NCBI GenBank assembly: GCA_029203125.1
Contig: CP119317.1
Span: 806,001-870,000, forward strand
Reading direction: 5' to 3'
Length of the DNA: 64,000 nt
Source: Candidatus Cohnella colombiensis
Lineage (GTDB): Bacteria; Bacillota; Bacilli; Paenibacillales; Paenibacillaceae
Positions 8,427 through 20,116 of this stretch are shown one piece after another. The translations under genes were made by a program, and so were the position numbers. The first letter of the stretch is position 1; every line of letters begins with the position of its first letter. A model generated the notes under the pieces. It ran no database searches. It had not been told where the DNA came from and was given only the letters and a program-made list of their open reading frames with translations.

Positions 8427-8818
8427 TATGACTTTGAAAGTGTATTCGTTGTGTCAATATTAGCGTCCACTTCGTGGTTCTCCATTTTATCTTCAGTTGC
8501 AAGTGAGGGATCAATGGTTAATATAGTGTGGCAGTACATACAACGATCGGTAGTGCCGAGCATCTTCGTTCGTTTCGCACATTGCGGACATTCGATGACA
8601 GGTGCACTAGTAGAGAGCATCCCCACCCAGAAGTAAAGTCCCATACTTACAAAGCAGCTAATCATACCGAGAACCATGAACACTGCAGCGATGATTTTTC
8701 CGACATTGCCGAACATCAGAATACCTGCTGTACCAAATACCATGATTCCTAAACCAAGCAACGTGAGGGCTAGACCCCATGTGCGGAAGGTTGTGATTTT
8801 ACTCGCTCTCCATTTCAT
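8426..8818 (-). CDS. ygzB: YgzB/UPF0295-like membrane protein with zinc ribbon
   Basis: The 130-residue product starts MKWRASKITTFRTWGLALTL and has two hydrophobic hairpin segments (about residues 14-34 and 39-66), then a cytosolic CPQC-x13-CMYC zinc-ribbon-like motif and an acidic tail. Length, topology and position between perR and ygxA match the YgzB family of Bacillus. The function of YgzB is not known. It is convergent with the GH18 gene and divergent from ygxA. The acidic tail after ILTIDPS looks lineage-specific. Confidence 0.8.
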   Translation of the reverse strand: MKWRASKITTFRTWGLALTLLGLGIMVFGTAGILMFGNVGKIIAAVFMVLGMISCFVSMGLYFWVGMLSTSAPVIECPQCAKRTKMLGTTDRCMYCHTILTIDPSLATEDKMENHEVDANIDTTNTLSKS

Positions 8819-9026
8819 ACTGTTAAACTCCCATTCTCATGAACGATGTATGGCTGCCTAAGCATGATTTTGTTTAAGCTTGATCCGTCTGAGTCTAATA
8901 GGCAGGAAACAGAGGGACTTATGTAGAACTAGACCATACTCGTAAAATATTATAGCTTACTTTATGCGGACAGACCACATCCGTGGGGTTTGTTCGCTCT
9001 TCATCTCTAGAAAGGTGTGGATTAGG

Positions 9027-9911
9027 ATGGATAAGTTCAATAAGTTAGATATATTGAATATGACAAGGTTTGAGGGGGAGGAAGGATTAATCAGCCTGCT
9101 AACGTTTACGAACAGCTTATCCTTCCAACCAGTCATTGATGGAATGGATCAGCAAGTGTTGCTCATTATGGAGCGAGTGACGCCAGGTAAAGAGTTGGAG
9201 CACTGGGTGCAAAGTAATATACGTGTTTGTGTTCAGCGAATTACGCCCAGTCAGTTGGAAAAATGGTTAATTAGCAGCGATAATCATGATGTGGTGCAGG
9301 GGCTTGTTAGAGGCGATGTTGTAATAGACCGTAATGGTTATCTGCAAAAATTGCGCGATCAGTTTATTGAATGGCCTCCGCTCCTCCGCTTGCAGAAGAT
9401 GCTGAGTGAATTTTCGCATTTCGCTCGTTCCTATATGAAAGCTAAGCAGGACATTAAGGAAGGGCATGTACTCGATGCCTACGCAAATGTGTTGGCTTCC
9501 TTACATTATTGGGCGCATATTGCAATCGTTGAAGCGGGAATGCATCCAGAGCTTACGGTGTGGGATCAGATTAAACGAGTGAATTTGGGGATTTACAAGT
9601 TATATGAAGAATTGACGACAAGCACAGAGACGGTTGAGCAACGTGTTCAGCTTGTATTGCTCGCCTGCGAATTTTCCGTATTAACGAAGATGGAATCTTC
9701 ATGTGCACTATTAATGAACATTGTGAGCAGTCGCGAACAGCCTTGGTCGCCTTCTGAGCTCATGCAGCATAAGGATCTCATAGGTTTATCTATAGATATA
9801 TCTTTATTATTACAGAAGCTCGTCAAGCGTGGATGCATCCATGAAGTCGCACTTGCTGCAATGGGTAAGCAGACCGAGTTAGTCGAGCTTAGATACACGA
9901 TATCAAGCTAA
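9027..9911 (+). CDS. ygxA: YgxA-like nucleotidyltransferase-fold protein
   Basis: The ATG at 9027 follows AAAGGTG at a 9-base spacing, giving 294 residues. The protein matches the YgxA pattern (nucleotidyltransferase-like N-terminal part, helical C-terminal part): VLLIMERVTPGKELEHWVQS and the region RGDVVIDRNGYLQKLRDQFIEWP are readable blocks. A clear GSxxDxD catalytic signature was not identified, so enzymatic activity is unproven. Its location directly upstream of an rRNA operon and next to ygzB/perR reproduces the B. subtilis order, which is the strongest support for the name. No membrane segment is visible. Confidence 0.75.
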   Translation: MDKFNKLDILNMTRFEGEEGLISLLTFTNSLSFQPVIDGMDQQVLLIMERVTPGKELEHWVQSNIRVCVQRITPSQLEKWLISSDNHDVVQGLVRGDVVIDRNGYLQKLRDQFIEWPPLLRLQKMLSEFSHFARSYMKAKQDIKEGHVLDAYANVLASLHYWAHIAIVEAGMHPELTVWDQIKRVNLGIYKLYEELTTSTETVEQRVQLVLLACEFSVLTKMESSCALLMNIVSSREQPWSPSELMQHKDLIGLSIDISLLLQKLVKRGCIHEVALAAMGKQTELVELRYTISS

Positions 9912-9946
9912 TTTAAACTAAATGTAGAAAATGTCGAAATAGGCGT

Positions 9947-9975
9947 TGACGGGGCATAGCGATCTATGTTAAATT
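9947..9975 (+). promoter_or_regulatory. rRNA operon promoter P1
   Basis: TTGACG (9947-9952), 17-base spacer, TTAAAT (9970-9975). Confidence 0.6.
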
Positions 9976-10052
9976 AGTTCTCGCCGCTGTAAACGAGTTA
10001 AGAAGCGGGATGGCTTAGCGGAAAGTTAAGAAAAAGAAATTGAAAAAAGTTC

Positions 10053-10082
10053 TTGACTTCAACAAAGCATACATGATATATT
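10053..10082 (+). promoter_or_regulatory. rRNA operon promoter P2
   Basis: TTGACT (10053-10058), 18-base spacer, TATATT (10077-10082). About 100 bases upstream of it lies P1, giving the tandem arrangement usual for rRNA operons. The leader between P2 and 16S contains a boxA-like TTCTTTGAAAACTG near 10132. Confidence 0.7.
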
Positions 10083-10256
10083 ATAAAAGTCGCCGTTAGC
10101 GCGGACGACACAAAACAAAAGAAACAAATTGTTCTTTGAAAACTGAATTCGAGCGAATTACGGTAATAAAAAAGTCTTACAGTGACCACGGTCGCAGTAA
10201 GCAAACCAGCAATACAGATTGAGCCATTTGGCTCTCACAATATGAAGCTTCGGCTT

Positions 10257-11820
<1,564 letters not shown>

Positions 11821-12102
11821 AGCCCCTTGAGGGCTATAACAGATTACCGTATGAAGCTCGAATTCAGTTTTGAAAGAGCAATGTAAATTGCCTTTCAATT
11901 GTAATTGTAAGTTTTTGCACCTTGAAAACTGGATAACGAAACAAAGCGCGAATTAAGAAAATCATCTTATAGCTGAATGTGTTGTTATATGCGGAGAATT
12001 GATTGTCTGAACGGACTTTTGCGAACGCGTATGTTGACCTCATGTATGTGGGTGTGAATGTGCGAGAGAGCAACGGGAGAGAAGACAACAATTCGGAGCA
12101 TT

Positions 12103-15032
<2,930 letters not shown>

Positions 15033-15190
15033 AATTTCAACACTTCCGCAAGATGATCTTATTTCACCGCTTTGTTTCGTATCCAGTTTTCAGGGCGCAA
15101 GCCTGCAAATCATTGCTCTGCAATGACTGCAGTCTCACGGATCGCGACGACTTCGTCGCACGTGGGCGCAAGCCTTGAACATCATATTTG

Positions 15191-15308
15191 GTCTGGTAAT
15201 AATGGCGGAGGGGTACCACGCGTACCCATCTCGAACACGACCGTTAAGCCCTCCAGCGCCAATGGTACTTGGACCGCAGGGTCCTGGGAGAGTAGGACGT
15301 TGCCAGGC
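15191..15308 (+). rRNA. 5S ribosomal RNA
   Basis: About 118 nt, bounded by pairing of GTCTGG (15191-15196) with CCAGGC (15303-15308). CGAACACGACCGTTAAGCCC and GGGAGAGTAGGACGTTGCC are the conserved loop blocks. Confidence 0.95.
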
Positions 15309-15328
15309 CAAATGATGATCTTTAATAT

Positions 15329-15404
15329 TCCCTGATAGCTCAGTTGGTAGAGCACTCGACTGTTAATCGAGTTGTCACAGGTTCGAGTCCTGTTCGGGGA
15401 GCCA
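15329..15404 (+). tRNA. tRNA-Asn (GTT)
   Basis: 76-nt cloverleaf including encoded CCA; acceptor TCCCTGA/TCGGGGA, anticodon loop CTGTTAA, T loop GTTCGAGTC. First of 15 tRNAs after 5S. Confidence 0.97.
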
Positions 15405-15408
15405 CTAT

Positions 15409-15500
15409 GGAGAGGTGTCCGAGTTGGTCGAAGGAGCACGATTGGAAATCGTGTAGGCGTCTAAAGCGTCTCGAGGGTTCGAATCCCTCTCTCTCCGCCA
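15409..15500 (+). tRNA. tRNA-Ser (GGA)
   Basis: 92-nt class II tRNA with long variable arm and encoded CCA; acceptor GGAGAGG/CTCTCTCC, anticodon loop TTGGAAA. Confidence 0.96.
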
Positions 15501-15524
15501 TAGAATACCTTAGTAATGAAGCTA

Positions 15525-15599
15525 GGCCCCTTGGTCAAGCGGTTAAGACACCTCCCTTTCACGGAGGTAACAGGGGTTCGAATCCCCTAGGGGTCACCA
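15525..15599 (+). tRNA. tRNA-Glu (TTC)
   Basis: 75 nt with encoded CCA; acceptor GGCCCCT/AGGGGTC, anticodon loop CTTTCAC. Confidence 0.97.
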
Positions 15600-15631
15600 A
15601 AAAGAAACTCGAAAAAAGTTTCAAAAAGTGC

Positions 15632-15661
15632 TTGCAATTAGGCACTGAAACATGGTATGAT
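15632..15661 (+). promoter_or_regulatory. Internal promoter of the tRNA cluster
   Basis: TTGCAA (15632-15637), 18-base spacer, TATGAT (15656-15661), in the only 100-base gap of the array, just upstream of initiator tRNA. It could drive the last 12 tRNAs independently of the rRNA operon. Confidence 0.6.
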
Positions 15662-15699
15662 ATAGGAGTTCGCTTCATTGAACAACTTATCAAAAACGA

Positions 15700-15776
<77 letters not shown>

Positions 15777-15814
15777 ACAAGTTCTACCTTGATGCTTACT
15801 GTAGATTATATCGT

Positions 15815-15891
15815 GGAGCTGTGGTGTAGTGGCCCAACATGCCTGCCTGTCACGCAGGAGACCGCGGGTTCGAATCCCGTCAGCTCCGCCA
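15815..15891 (+). tRNA. tRNA-Asp (GTC)
   Basis: 77 nt with encoded CCA; acceptor GGAGCTG/CAGCTCC, anticodon loop CTGTCAC. Confidence 0.97.
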
Positions 15892-15918
15892 TTAACACTC
15901 AGTAACATGAAGTAATCT

Positions 15919-15994
15919 GGCTCGATAGCTCAGCTGGTAGAGCAGAGGACTGAAAATCCTCGTGTCGGCGGTTCGATTCCGTCTCGAGCCACCA
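15919..15994 (+). tRNA. tRNA-Phe (GAA)
   Basis: 76 nt with encoded CCA; acceptor GGCTCGA/TCGAGCC, anticodon loop CTGAAAA. Confidence 0.97.
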
Positions 15995-16018
15995 CCATAT
16001 GTTTCACCCTTATAGCGT

Positions 16019-16094
<76 letters not shown>

Positions 16095-16118
16095 TTTTTT
16101 TGTTCTTTTGTAAGTCGT

Positions 16119-16202
16119 GGAGGCTTAGCGAAGTGGCCAAACGCGGCAGACTGTAAATCTGTTCCTCACGGTTCGGTGGTTCGAATCCATCAGCCTCCAC
16201 CA
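16119..16202 (+). tRNA. tRNA-Tyr (GTA)
   Basis: 84-nt class II tRNA with encoded CCA; acceptor GGAGGCT/AGCCTCC, anticodon loop CTGTAAA. Confidence 0.97.
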
Positions 16203-16212
16203 GTTTTATCTT

Positions 16213-16286
16213 AGGGGCATAGTTTAAAGGTAGAACAGCGGTCTCCAAAACCGTTAGTGTGGGTTCAATTCCTGCTGCCCCTGCCA
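16213..16286 (+). tRNA. tRNA-Trp (CCA)
   Basis: 74 nt with encoded CCA end; acceptor AGGGGCA/TGCCCCT, anticodon loop CTCCAAA. Confidence 0.97.
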
Positions 16287-16302
16287 ACAGGTTTAACTAC
16301 AT

Positions 16303-16379
16303 GGCGATCGTGGCGAAGTGGTTAACGCATCGGTTTGTGGATCCGACACTCGGGGGTTCAATTCCCCTCGATCGCCCCA
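16303..16379 (+). tRNA. tRNA-His (GTG)
   Basis: 77 nt counting the extra G-1 (16303) opposite discriminator C, typical of tRNA-His; acceptor GCGATCG/CGATCGC, anticodon GTG, encoded CCA. Confidence 0.96.
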
Positions 16380-16402
16380 CTAATTTAAATAATATAATAC
16401 TT

Positions 16403-16476
16403 TGGGGATTAGCCAAGCGGTAAGGCAACGGACTTTGACTCCGTCATCCAAGGTTCGAATCCTTGATCCCCAGCCA
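16403..16476 (+). tRNA. tRNA-Gln (TTG)
   Basis: 74 nt with encoded CCA; acceptor TGGGGAT/ATCCCCA, anticodon loop CTTTGAC. This tRNA is presumably charged via Glu and the GatCAB enzyme encoded in the same window. Confidence 0.96.
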
Positions 16477-16483
16477 TTCAAAT

Positions 16484-16558
16484 GCGGACGTGGCTCAGTG
16501 GTAGAGCATCGCCTTGCCAAGGCGAGGGTCGAGGGTTCGAATCCCTTCGTCCGCTCCA
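16484..16558 (+). tRNA. tRNA-Gly (GCC)
   Basis: 75 nt with encoded CCA; acceptor GCGGACG/CGTCCGC, anticodon loop TTGCCAA. Confidence 0.97.
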
Positions 16559-16572
16559 ATTCCATTTAACTC

Positions 16573-16646
16573 GGCGCCATAGCCAAGTGGTAAGGCAGAG
16601 CTCTGCAAAAGCTTTACCCCCAGTTCGAGTCTGGGTGGCGCCTCCA
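16573..16646 (+). tRNA. tRNA-Cys (GCA)
   Basis: 74 nt with encoded CCA; acceptor GGCGCCA/TGGCGCC, anticodon loop CTGCAAA. Confidence 0.97.
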
Positions 16647-16659
16647 CCAATCGAATATT

Positions 16660-16736
16660 GCGCCCTTAGCTCAGCTGGATAGAGCGTTTGACTACGAATC
16701 AAAAGGCCAGGAGTTCGAATCTCTTAGGGCGCGCCA
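16660..16736 (+). tRNA. tRNA-Arg (ACG)
   Basis: 77 nt with encoded CCA; acceptor GCGCCCT/AGGGCGC, anticodon loop CTACGAA (A34 is expected to be deaminated to inosine). Confidence 0.97.
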
Positions 16737-16748
16737 ATAATAGAATAT

Positions 16749-16830
16749 GCCGGCGTGGCGGAATGGCAGACGCGCTCGACTCAAAATCGAGTGGGAAACC
16801 GTGGAGGTTCGAGTCCTCTCGCCGGTACCA
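16749..16830 (+). tRNA. tRNA-Leu (CAA)
   Basis: 82-nt class II tRNA with encoded CCA; acceptor GCCGGCG/CGCCGGT with a G-U first pair, anticodon loop CTCAAAA. Last tRNA of the array. Confidence 0.96.
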
Positions 16831-16844
16831 TCACAAACACAGAT

Positions 16845-16871
16845 ATGAGATCATTGATCTCATGTTTTTTT
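16845..16871 (+). terminator. Terminator of the rRNA-tRNA operon
   Basis: ATGAGATCA and TGATCTCAT form a 9-bp inverted repeat around one T, followed by GTTTTTTT. Confidence 0.75.
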
Positions 16872-16930
16872 GTTGTATAGAAAGTAATAATCAGATTACA
16901 CGAATGCAAGAGCGTGTGGAACACATATAA

Positions 16931-16980
16931 CCTCCGCAAAGTATCTTCAGCGTCCAAGGACGTCGAAGATGCTTTTTTGT
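16931..16980 (+). repeat. Dispersed hairpin repeat, copy A (terminator-like)
   Basis: CCTCCGCAAAG, then GTATCTTCAGCGTCC paired with GGACGTCGAAGATGC and a TTTTTT tail. About 44 of 50 bases match a second copy at 46678-46727. It can act as a back-up terminator for the tRNA array. Confidence 0.7.
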
Positions 16981-17073
16981 GTTTTCTAAACAATTGTACA
17001 AAGTTGACAATCGACTACATATGCTATCTAGATAGAGTCTATTCGACAACAAAGTCTTGAGGAGGTGTTGAAG

Positions 17074-17089
17074 TCCGACTTAGGTCTAG
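17074..17089 (+). promoter_or_regulatory. Candidate LiaR-type operator (copy 2) with adjoining promoter
   Basis: TCCGACTTAGGTCTAG matches the site at 5352-5367 in 14 of 16 bases. It ends next to the expected -35 position of a promoter whose -10 is TATGAT (17114-17119) but which lacks a recognisable -35, as expected for an activator-dependent promoter. LiaR, encoded at the end of this operon, is the obvious candidate activator (inference). Confidence 0.55.
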
Positions 17090-17177
17090 GCACAAAAACA
17101 TTCGCTAGTCTGTTATGATCCGATATTATTCCGTTTACAATAAAGACATGAAGAAACAAGAGAGAGGTGAAGCAAAG

Positions 17178-17474
17178 ATGAATAATAAAAATGGATTAGC
17201 TGTAGTGCTTATTGGTTTAGGTGGTCTGATTATCTTAGGTAAGTTTGGCTTCGGACTGGGGACACTATTTGGACTGATTGTTCCGATTCTAGTCATATTG
17301 CTAGGTGGTGTGGCTTGGCGTAATGGCAATAAGTTACTCGGTGGTATCATCGCAGTCATTGGCGGAATCATTCTGCTAGGCAAGCTGAGTTTTCTCTTCG
17401 TGTGGATTGCAGCAATCGCTTTGATTGTGTTCGGTTTATCCATGTTGCGTGGTCAATCAAGAACTCGGTATTAA
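17178..17474 (+). CDS. Small LiaI/LiaF-like membrane protein
   Basis: ATG at 17178 follows AGAGGTGA, giving 98 residues (an upstream in-frame ATG at 17115 lacks a site and overlaps the -10). The sequence is nearly all hydrophobic: LAVVLIGLGGLIILGKFGFG, LIVPILVILLGGVAW, GGIIAVIGGIILLGKLS and LFVWIAAIALIVFGLSM, i.e. four membrane segments linked by short GxxLLGG-type turns. This resembles the transmembrane region found in LiaF and in small LiaI-like anchors. As first gene of the Lia/Psp operon it may recruit the downstream PspA proteins to the membrane, as LiaI does for LiaH; that role is inferred. Confidence 0.75.
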   Translation: MNNKNGLAVVLIGLGGLIILGKFGFGLGTLFGLIVPILVILLGGVAWRNGNKLLGGIIAVIGGIILLGKLSFLFVWIAAIALIVFGLSMLRGQSRTRY

Positions 17475-17516
17475 ATCATTCTACTTTGGATTAAAGGATA
17501 AGGAGGCAAATTTGAA

Positions 17517-18182
17517 ATGAGCGTAATCAAAAGAGTGCGGGATATGACGGCAGCTTCACTGAATGATCGGTTGGAGAAGTCGGAAGACCCAGTTCGCGTA
17601 ATTGATCAGTTTCTATGGTCTACCCATCAAGAAATTACGCAAAGTGATGGGCTTCAAAGACAATATGCGACTCACACAGAGCATCTGAAGCGACAATGGC
17701 AAGAAGCAGCGCAATGGGTAAATAAGAGAGAGCAACAAGCGGTAACAGCATTAAAAGCTGGTGAAGATAATATTGCGAGAATGGCATTGCAAGATAAGGC
17801 TTCGCATGAGGAACAAGCAGAGCGATATCAACAATTGTATGAACAAAGCAAAATGGAATTAACAGAATTGGAGCAACTGCTACTGGAGCTACGTTCAGAA
17901 TATCGCAGCGTTTACGATCGGCGTCAGTTCTATGTAGCAAGAATGGAATCATTACGGTTACAGCAACGTTTAAATGCAAGAACAGGACCAGGCAATACAG
18001 ATCCTTCACAGATGTTTCGTAAAATCGATGACCGCATGACGGATCTCGAGCTTGAAACGAAGAGCTTACGAGATCTAAGACGGATGGGACAGGAATGGAC
18101 CTATCAAGCAGGTACTTATGTGAAGAATGCAATTGACCAAGAGCTTGAACAATTAAAGCAAAAGCTTCAGCAAGGAGGTTAA
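17517..18182 (+). CDS. PspA/IM30-family protein (first paralogue)
   Basis: The 221-residue protein is a long amphipathic coiled coil of the PspA/IM30/LiaH family, which oligomerises on the inner membrane face and protects damaged membranes. The family start is visible (IKRVRDMTAASLNDRLEKSE, DPVRVIDQFLW), followed by alternating charged heptads to about residue 150 and a C-terminal segment RKIDDRMTDLELETKSL. AGGAGG precedes the ATG. It is 42 bases after the LiaI-like gene and 4 bases before the PspC gene. It shares its layout with the second paralogue at 18634, but the two are clearly diverged rather than recent duplicates. Confidence 0.88.
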   Translation: MSVIKRVRDMTAASLNDRLEKSEDPVRVIDQFLWSTHQEITQSDGLQRQYATHTEHLKRQWQEAAQWVNKREQQAVTALKAGEDNIARMALQDKASHEEQAERYQQLYEQSKMELTELEQLLLELRSEYRSVYDRRQFYVARMESLRLQQRLNARTGPGNTDPSQMFRKIDDRMTDLELETKSLRDLRRMGQEWTYQAGTYVKNAIDQELEQLKQKLQQGG

Positions 18183-18186
18183 GACA

Positions 18187-18630
18187 ATGCGAAAGCTATT
18201 TCGATCCACACATGATCGTAAGTTATCAGGTGTGTGTGGTGGAATTGCAGAATATTTTGGACTAGATTCAACACTAGTGCGTATTCTACTCGTTATCATC
18301 GCAGTGTTTTCCGCGGGATCGGTGATTATCGTTTATATCATCGCTGCTATAATCATACCGCGAGATCCTTATCAAGGAGGTGGATATCCTCCTGCTGGCA
18401 GACCTACACCGCCACCGTTTAACTCCTATAACCCGAATCAATACGGTGGACAAGGAACAACTCAGCAGACTCCTCCTGTTACTAACTATGCTGCACCGCC
18501 TACGAGTAGTAGGAACCCGCAAGGGATAGATGCAATGATGGAGGACATCGAGAAAAAAGCAATGAAGCGGGAAATTGAAGAATTGAAACAAAGACTAAAT
18601 AAATTCGAGAGAGACTCGAGAGGAGAATGA
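18187..18630 (+). CDS. PspC-domain membrane protein
   Basis: The N-terminal PspC domain reads RKLFRSTHDRKLSGVCGGIA then EYFGLDSTLVRILLVI, with a membrane segment LLVIIAVFSAGSVIIVYIIAAIIIP. A Pro/Tyr/Gln/Asn-rich linker (about residues 60-115) is followed by a C-terminal amphipathic coiled helix (MMEDIEKKAMKREIEELKQR). PspC proteins sense or relay envelope stress and bind PspA. Here the gene lies between two pspA paralogues with 3-4 base gaps, so translation is probably coupled. Total length is 147 residues; the long linker and terminal coiled coil could mediate binding to its PspA neighbours (inference). Confidence 0.9.
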   Translation: MRKLFRSTHDRKLSGVCGGIAEYFGLDSTLVRILLVIIAVFSAGSVIIVYIIAAIIIPRDPYQGGGYPPAGRPTPPPFNSYNPNQYGGQGTTQQTPPVTNYAAPPTSSRNPQGIDAMMEDIEKKAMKREIEELKQRLNKFERDSRGE

Positions 18631-18633
18631 AAA

Positions 18634-19317
18634 ATGGGAGTATTTCAACGTATGAAAGATTTAACGAAGGCGTCGGTACATGATTTGTTAGACAAACTTG
18701 AGGATCCAGTTGTGATGTTGAATCAATATCTTCGTGACATGGAAATTGAGATTCATGATGCAGAAGTAACTGTAGCTAAGCAGATGGCCGCAGAACGCCG
18801 TTTGAAGCAACGTTTGGATGAAGCATTACGAATTGGCGTTGAAAGAGAAGGACAGGCTGAACATGCACTGCGCAGTGGGAATGAAGACTTGGCTCGTAAG
18901 CTGTTAGAAGACAAAGTACACGCAGACCGTCAAGTTGAAGAGCTATCAGGCTTCTACAGTCAAGCTAATGCCCAAGTAAGTGAGTTAACTTCACAGTTGC
19001 ATGAGATGAAGGAAGAATATTACAAGCTGAGAAGTAAGCGTAATGAGCTTGCAGCCAGAGCTCAGATGGCTACAGCACGTAAGCAGATGTCGAAGATCAG
19101 TTCGTTGCATTCGATTGAAAGTGGCAATGCATCGCGCGGATTCCATCGCATGGAAGAGAAGATTATGCAGCTCGAAGCTGAAGCAGAAGTGGCAGGCTTG
19201 CCAGGCGCACCTTTCCGTTCTACTGCGATCAACACAGATCCAGAAAAAGCATTTCTAATTGATCAGCAACTTGAAGCGTTGAAGGAACGAGTTACGCTAA
19301 ACTTAGATAAACAATAA
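18634..19317 (+). CDS. PspA/IM30-family protein (second paralogue, LiaH-like)
   Basis: The 227-residue protein has the canonical opening MGVFQRMKDLTKASVHDLLD and KLEDPVVMLNQYLRDMEIEI, followed by a continuous coiled coil and a conserved C-terminal block FHRMEEKIMQLEAEAEVAG. It is closer to typical bacterial PspA than the first paralogue. The start follows GAGAGGAG. It lies 3 bases after pspC and is separated from liaF by 138 bases that carry a hairpin, consistent with higher expression of the upstream effector genes than of the regulatory genes. Confidence 0.92.
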   Translation: MGVFQRMKDLTKASVHDLLDKLEDPVVMLNQYLRDMEIEIHDAEVTVAKQMAAERRLKQRLDEALRIGVEREGQAEHALRSGNEDLARKLLEDKVHADRQVEELSGFYSQANAQVSELTSQLHEMKEEYYKLRSKRNELAARAQMATARKQMSKISSLHSIESGNASRGFHRMEEKIMQLEAEAEVAGLPGAPFRSTAINTDPEKAFLIDQQLEALKERVTLNLDKQ

Positions 19318-19383
19318 TCGACCGTATTCGCACAAAATAAGTTGTGATATGATAGCAAAGGACGAAGATGTTCTAATTATCGA

Positions 19384-19411
19384 GGCCATAACGGGAATTT
19401 CCGTTGTGGCC
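19384..19411 (+). promoter_or_regulatory. Intra-operon hairpin between pspA and liaF
   Basis: GGCCATAACGG (19384-19394) pairs with CCGTTGTGGCC (19401-19411) with a U-G pair; no U-run follows. It could partially terminate or stabilise the upstream effector mRNA. Confidence 0.5.
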
Positions 19412-19455
19412 TTCACTTCACGTTAATTTGCCTATAGAAGGAGGTGTGGCCCGTC

Positions 19456-20094
19456 ATGAAAGTATCCAATCATGCCCTTTTATTTATAACAGCTGGAATA
19501 TACTTAGCGCTTGGAGCTGTGGCGGGTTACTCCACAATAAATGCGATGTTGCTTTTATTTCTTGGCATCTATCGGTTTCGTTGGGATCGCTCTCGCTTTT
19601 CTGTCGTTTTAATTGCAATTAGTTTACTCATCTTAATTTTGAACCAATTGTTATTTGTCGCACTAATCTTGCTCATTTCACTAGGCACATACTATTATCG
19701 CGCTCGGCCGCCAGTTGCCGGCACATATGTTAACAAGCATCAACTGCTACTTAACCTCCATCTGGATGAACAGTCCTGGCTGCTCCATTCTATGAGCTTT
19801 TGGCATGTGCTTGGTGAAATTCGCATGGATTTGACAATGGCGATACCAGAAGAGAAGGAAACGACAATTATTTTGCAAGGGATCGTCGGAGATGTTGATA
19901 TCATTGTTCCTGATGACTATGGCATACAAGTCGAAGCATCCGTCTTGCTAGGGCAAATAGGCTTGAAGCAGAAGAAGGAAAGCGGTGTGCTCCATCGATA
20001 CTCCTGGAAATCTCCTGATTATGAGCAAAGCGAATACCGTCTGAAACTTCAATTGTTATATCTCGTAGGAGATATTAAGATTCGATCCATTTAA
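19456..20094 (+). CDS. liaF: LiaF-like negative regulator of the LiaSR system
   Basis: From the ATG at 19456 (AAGGAGG upstream; the GTG at 19444 overlaps the ribosome-binding site) the protein has 212 residues. The first ~90 contain three to four membrane segments (HALLFITAGIYLALGAVAG, MLLLFLGIYRF, FSVVLIAISLLILILNQLLF). The C-terminal soluble part has the LiaF/YvqF pattern: LGEIRMDLTMAIPEEKETTI, LQGIVGDVDIIVPDDYGIQV, LGQIG and the end LVGDIKIRSI. LiaF keeps LiaS inactive in the absence of cell-envelope stress. It lies immediately upstream of the kinase-regulator pair, the order seen in liaFSR/vraTSR. Confidence 0.88.
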   Translation: MKVSNHALLFITAGIYLALGAVAGYSTINAMLLLFLGIYRFRWDRSRFSVVLIAISLLILILNQLLFVALILLISLGTYYYRARPPVAGTYVNKHQLLLNLHLDEQSWLLHSMSFWHVLGEIRMDLTMAIPEEKETTIILQGIVGDVDIIVPDDYGIQVEASVLLGQIGLKQKKESGVLHRYSWKSPDYEQSEYRLKLQLLYLVGDIKIRSI

Positions 20095-20116
20095 AGTTTG
20101 AAGAGGGGGGAGACCT

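Noticed and set aside
17004..17034. TTGACA with a downstream AT-rich box as a second promoter for the Lia/Psp operon
   Set aside because: No -10 hexamer occurs at 16-18 bases; the best matches are at 15 or 19.
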